Positions 62,677-64,000 of a stretch of DNA of 64,000 nt are shown here, in pieces. Source of the stretch: Leucobacter sp042726155. Lineage in GTDB: Bacteria > Actinomycetota > Actinomycetes > Actinomycetales > Microbacteriaceae. The notes beneath the pieces were generated by a model. It was not told the origin of the DNA. It did not search any database and saw only the letters and a program-made list of their open reading frames with translations. Within the stretch, counting starts at the first letter, position 1, and each line of letters starts with the position of its first letter. Position numbers and translations under genes: made by a program. The stretch lies in contig NZ_JBHXHV010000004.1 of NCBI RefSeq assembly GCF_042726155.1, positions 124,001 to 188,000 of the forward strand, written 5' to 3'.

Positions 62677-62847
62677 TCAGGCCTTCCTCTTCATGTAGGC
62701 AACGTTGCCGCCGGCCGGGCCGGCGATGATCTGCACGAGTTCCCAACCCTGTGCACCCCAGTTATTGAGGATTTGCGCCTCGTTGTGCAACAGCAGCGGC
62801 GTCACGAAGTACTCCCAGGTTGAAGCGTCTTCGGTGGATTCACTCAC
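62677..62847 (-). CDS. DUF4177 domain protein
   Basis: 56 residues from GTG 62847 (GAGGGAG eight bases upstream); a longer form from 62901 lacks a site. Small protein with TWEYFVTPLLLHNEAQILNNWGAQGWELVQII, the DUF4177 pattern of two strands and a helix ending in GWELVQ. Function unknown. It pairs with ridA divergently from the PBP gene, as in mycobacteria. Confidence 0.85.
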   Translation of the reverse strand: MSESTEDASTWEYFVTPLLLHNEAQILNNWGAQGWELVQIIAGPAGGNVAYMKRKA

Positions 62848-62945
62848 GTGCGGAACTCCCTCGGTAGTTGGTATTCGGCGTGTACGAATGACCTCGGTCA
62901 TCGCCCCGCAGACGGGCGCGTTGCCGTTTTGTCAGCAACGTCGCT

Positions 62946-62951
62946 TACCCT
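62946..62951 (+). promoter_or_regulatory. Candidate -10 box of a leaderless PBP transcript
   Basis: TACCCT with 7 bases to ATG 62959; TTGCCG (62921-62926) 19 bases upstream is a possible -35. Consistent with a leaderless mRNA; unproven. Confidence 0.4.
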
Positions 62952-62958
62952 TGATTGT

Positions 62959-64000
62959 ATGACCCGTCAGACATCTCAGTCTTCGCGCGTGCGTTCGCAG
63001 AAGCCACGCACCGCAGGAGGGGCCCTCGCGGGGCTCCTCGGCGCGCTCGCCATGAGCGTTATCGCCGGCGTTCTCGTCACCGCAGCAGTGACCCCGGTCG
63101 TCGCGCTGAGCGGCACCGCCACGAAATCGGCGGTTGGCATCTTCGAGAGCCTTCCCGATCACCTCGACCCGGGCAAGCTCGCTGAGCCCTCGTCGATTTA
63201 CGCTACGACGGCCGATGGTACGAACGTCGAAATGGCGACGTTCTACGATCAGGACCGCGAGACGGTGAAGTGGGATGAGATCTCCCAGTTCGTGAAAGAC
63301 GCGGCTGTCGCCGAGGAGGATCCTCGCTTCTACACCCACGGTGGCGTCGACGTCATCGCGACGGCTCGCGCCGTGTTGCAGAACGCCGCGGGGCAGAACC
63401 TCTCGGGCGCATCGACCATCACGATGCAGTACGTGCGCAACGTGCTCATTCAAGACGCCATCGCGATCCCCGACAAGGATGAGCAGAAGAAGGCGTACCA
63501 GGACGCGATGCGCCAAGACGTTGACCGCAAGCTCAAGGAGATGAAGTACGCGATCTCCATCGAGAAGAAGTATCCCAAAGACGACATTCTGCTTGGGTAC
63601 CTGAACATCGCGCTCTACGGACGCCAGATCTACGGCATTCAGTCGGCGGCGAAGTACTACTACAACAAGGACGCGAAGGATCTGTCGCTCGCGGAGTCTG
63701 CGAGCCTCGTCGCGATCGTGAACAACCCGTCGAAGCTGCAGATCGACGTCGAAGAGAACATCCCGGCGAACACCGAGCGCCGCGACAAGATCTTGAACAG
63801 CATGCTCACCCGCGGCAAGATCACGCAGGCACAGTACGACGAGGCCGTCGGCACGCCGGTCACTCCGGTCATCACCCCGCGTGTGCAGGGCTGCAACGTC
63901 GCCGAGCAGAACTATGGCGCGGGCGCGTTCTGCGACTACGTGCAGCGGTACATCAAGGCGGATCCCAACTTCGGGGACACCCCGACCGAGCGCGAGTTCA
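62959..64000 (+). CDS. Class A penicillin-binding protein (3' end outside window)
   Basis: At least 347 residues; the end is cut. Short basic cytoplasmic head, then one membrane helix (LAGLLGALAMSVIAGVLVTAAVTPV), then the GT51 glycosyltransferase: catalytic Glu in VAEEDPRFYTHGGVD, GASTITMQYVRN, and LLGYLNIALYGRQIYGIQSAAKYYY. The transpeptidase domain would follow outside. Builds peptidoglycan glycan chains at the cell membrane. Matches the PonA2-type gene that lies divergent from RidA/DUF4177 in mycobacteria; a whiB gene seen there is absent here. Confidence 0.93.
   Translation, partial: MTRQTSQSSRVRSQKPRTAGGALAGLLGALAMSVIAGVLVTAAVTPVVALSGTATKSAVGIFESLPDHLDPGKLAEPSSIYATTADGTNVEMATFYDQDRETVKWDEISQFVKDAAVAEEDPRFYTHGGVDVIATARAVLQNAAGQNLSGASTITMQYVRNVLIQDAIAIPDKDEQKKAYQDAMRQDVDRKLKEMKYAISIEKKYPKDDILLGYLNIALYGRQIYGIQSAAKYYYNKDAKDLSLAESASLVAIVNNPSKLQIDVEENIPANTERRDKILNSMLTRGKITQAQYDEAVGTPVTPVITPRVQGCNVAEQNYGAGAFCDYVQRYIKADPNFGDTPTEREF

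Overview
This 64 kb window is a chromosomal segment of a high-GC actinobacterium. Gene content and order (CarD-IspD-IspF beside CysS/RlmB, SenX3-RegX3-PhoU, a Tad pilus locus upstream of TopA, a RidA-DUF4177 pair divergent from a class A PBP) fit Microbacteriaceae, possibly Leucobacter; the genus is an inference. I see no tRNA, rRNA, CRISPR array, transposase or prophage gene. Both ends cut a gene: a secreted SLH protein at the left and a penicillin-binding protein at the right.

Layout. 1-9.4 kb: cell-surface genes (two large secreted SLH-domain proteins with Ala/Asp/Gly/Ser-rich linkers, one carrying CHAP and FG-GAP repeats; a membrane acyltransferase with an SGNH domain; GalE; a GT2 glycosyltransferase). 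9.5-18.6 kb: a DUF559-like protein, RlmB, CysS, PhoU divergent from SenX3-RegX3 with a PHO-box-like array between them, a lipoprotein, CarD, IspD and IspF. 18.7-27.9 kb: purine biosynthesis (purM, purF, purD, purC, purS, purQ) interleaved with a MepB-like protein, two tandem tatA genes, a sterol-carrier-like protein and an SRPBCC protein with an acidic tail. 28-37 kb: GNAT, then hemL-B-D-C, a protoporphyrinogen/coproporphyrinogen oxidase and hemE on the minus strand, divergent from hemA. 37-42 kb: a four-gene siderophore/iron ABC importer with a DtxR/IdeR-like box over its promoter, and a membrane protein. 42.3-44.6 kb: purL.

44.7-52.5 kb is the most interesting block: a class II (FucA-type) aldolase and a GntR/UTRA regulator, divergent from mtnA, a sugar-type ABC importer (binding protein, double ATPase, permease) and mtnK. 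Kinase, isomerase and aldolase are the three steps of the DHAP shunt / 5-deoxyribose disposal route (5-methylthioribose or 5-deoxyribose to DHAP plus an aldehyde). Here they are packaged with a dedicated importer and with TTGTCA palindromes at the regulator-linked promoters.

52.6-60 kb: tmk, topA, and a compact Tad locus (tadA, a fused tadB-tadC, a DUF4244 pilin-like gene, tadE, and an Rv3654c-like protein fused to a degenerate M23 peptidase domain). 60-64 kb: acs, ridA, a DUF4177 gene and the start of a class A PBP. Several intergenic regions between convergent genes contain unusually long inverted repeats, and several genes have a TANNNT box 6-8 nt before the start codon, which suggests leaderless transcripts.
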